From the NCBI GenBank assembly GCA_014729455.1, contig WJJW01000122.1:1-13917 (forward strand): a stretch of DNA of 13,917 nt. Reading direction: 5' to 3'. This document shows positions 13,616-13,917 of this stretch, piece after piece (positions within the stretch are counted from its first letter, which is position 1; each line of letters begins with the position of its first letter). Below the pieces are notes generated by a model that was not told the origin of the DNA, searched no databases, and saw only the letters and a list, made by a program, of their open reading frames with translations. The DNA is from Candidatus Eiseniibacteriota bacterium (GTDB lineage Bacteria > Eisenbacteria > RBG-16-71-46 > CAIMUX01 > VGJL01). Made by a program: the position numbers and the translations under genes.

Positions 13616-13917
13616 CAGAACGCCTCGGAGAACTGGAAGTAGATCTCGCTTCCGTGCGGCCCGAAGCCGACATCGAAGCGAAGGTAGATCTTCTCGCTCG
13701 GGACCAGCGCCAAGCGGAGACCGGTCCCCACGGTCCCCTTCATCGCGTCGAGCCGGGTGTCCGCGAATCGGGGGGCGATCTGATCGATCGCTCCCAAGAC
13801 GCCCCCCCGGAACCGTCCCATGAGCGGAGAGCGCAGCTCGAGCTGGCCGGCGAGCACGACGTCGGCGAACAGGGCCCTGTAGTGCCGAAGATCGAGGGTA
13901 TACGTCTGGTAGTCCAG
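13615..13917 (-). CDS. C-terminus of an Omp85/BamA-type (bacterial surface antigen, D15) barrel, 5' incomplete
   Basis: The frame is open through the right edge; the 100 visible residues are the end of the protein. They begin LDYQTYTLDLRHYRAL and end KIYLRFDVGFGPHGSEIYFQFSEAF with terminal Phe, the BAM-recognition signature of outer-membrane barrels. LDLRxY, LxGQLELRSPL, a GTGLRLAL strand and LRFDVGFG match the last strands of D15-domain proteins. However, the stretch normally found between LDLR...VLAG and the LELRxPL strand, with the conserved R-G-Y/F motif of loop 6, is absent here. That is odd for this family and may be an in-frame deletion. Expected location is the outer membrane. First visible gene of the leftward operon. 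Confidence 0.75.
   Translation of the reverse strand: MDYQTYTLDLRHYRALFADVVLAGQLELRSPLMGRFRGGVLGAIDQIAPRFADTRLDAMKGTVGTGLRLALVPSEKIYLRFDVGFGPHGSEIYFQFSEAF

Noticed and set aside
1..13917. CRISPR arrays, phage genes, toxin-antitoxin or defence islands
   Set aside because: No regularly spaced direct repeats and no proteins with such motifs were found on either strand.

Overview
The window looks like chromosomal DNA from a high-GC, Gram-negative, uncultured-type bacterium. The outer membrane is indicated by an Omp85/BamA-type barrel C-terminus, a lipoprotein and a small secreted barrel-like protein. Two FlgD/T9SS-like C-terminal sorting domains, FG-GAP repeats and many secreted beta-rich proteins recall FCB-type candidate phyla (Eisenbacteria/Krumholzibacteria-like). 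That assignment is inference from protein style; there is no rRNA or marker gene here.

Layout. 3-779 (+) is the 3' end of a surface beta-sandwich protein. 780-1245 holds gene debris, including a recognisable C-terminal remnant of a PLP-dependent group II decarboxylase. 1235-4459 (-) is a large secreted protein: signal peptide, seven FG-GAP blades, S11 D-Ala-D-Ala carboxypeptidase-type domain, FlgD-like sorting domain. 4563-5078 is an IS91-family relic (copy A). It abuts a 5'-truncated, stop-interrupted gene for an Ig-like/TM protein (5102-5449, +). 5709-6377 (+) is a small secreted protein. 6483-6680 (-) is an orphan FlgD-like domain remnant. 6850-7850 is a second, larger IS91 relic (copy B), joined directly to the last part of an ECF sigma factor gene (7852-8016, +). 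8363-10537 (+) is a lipoprotein with a ZU5-like domain and a metalloprotease-like region lacking its zinc ligands. 10534-11118 (-) is an unrecognised Cys-containing protein. 11107-11320 is a third relic copy (C, non-coding tail only), running straight into a gene for a heavy-metal-binding CPMH/CxxCxGM protein (to 11848, +). 13917-11784 (-) is a tight operon: Omp85-like barrel, small membrane-anchored protein, GT-C-like polytopic membrane protein.

How it fits together. Most intact genes encode envelope or surface proteins. The connecting DNA is unusually full of decayed fragments. The three IS91-related copies all lie between leftward and rightward genes or gene fragments, and in each case the rightward gene lacks its proper 5' end. 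This suggests repeated IS91-associated deletion or rearrangement. The most distinctive intact proteins are the propeller-carboxypeptidase fusion and the pseudo-metalloprotease lipoprotein. I saw no CRISPR array, rRNA, convincing tRNA or phage module.
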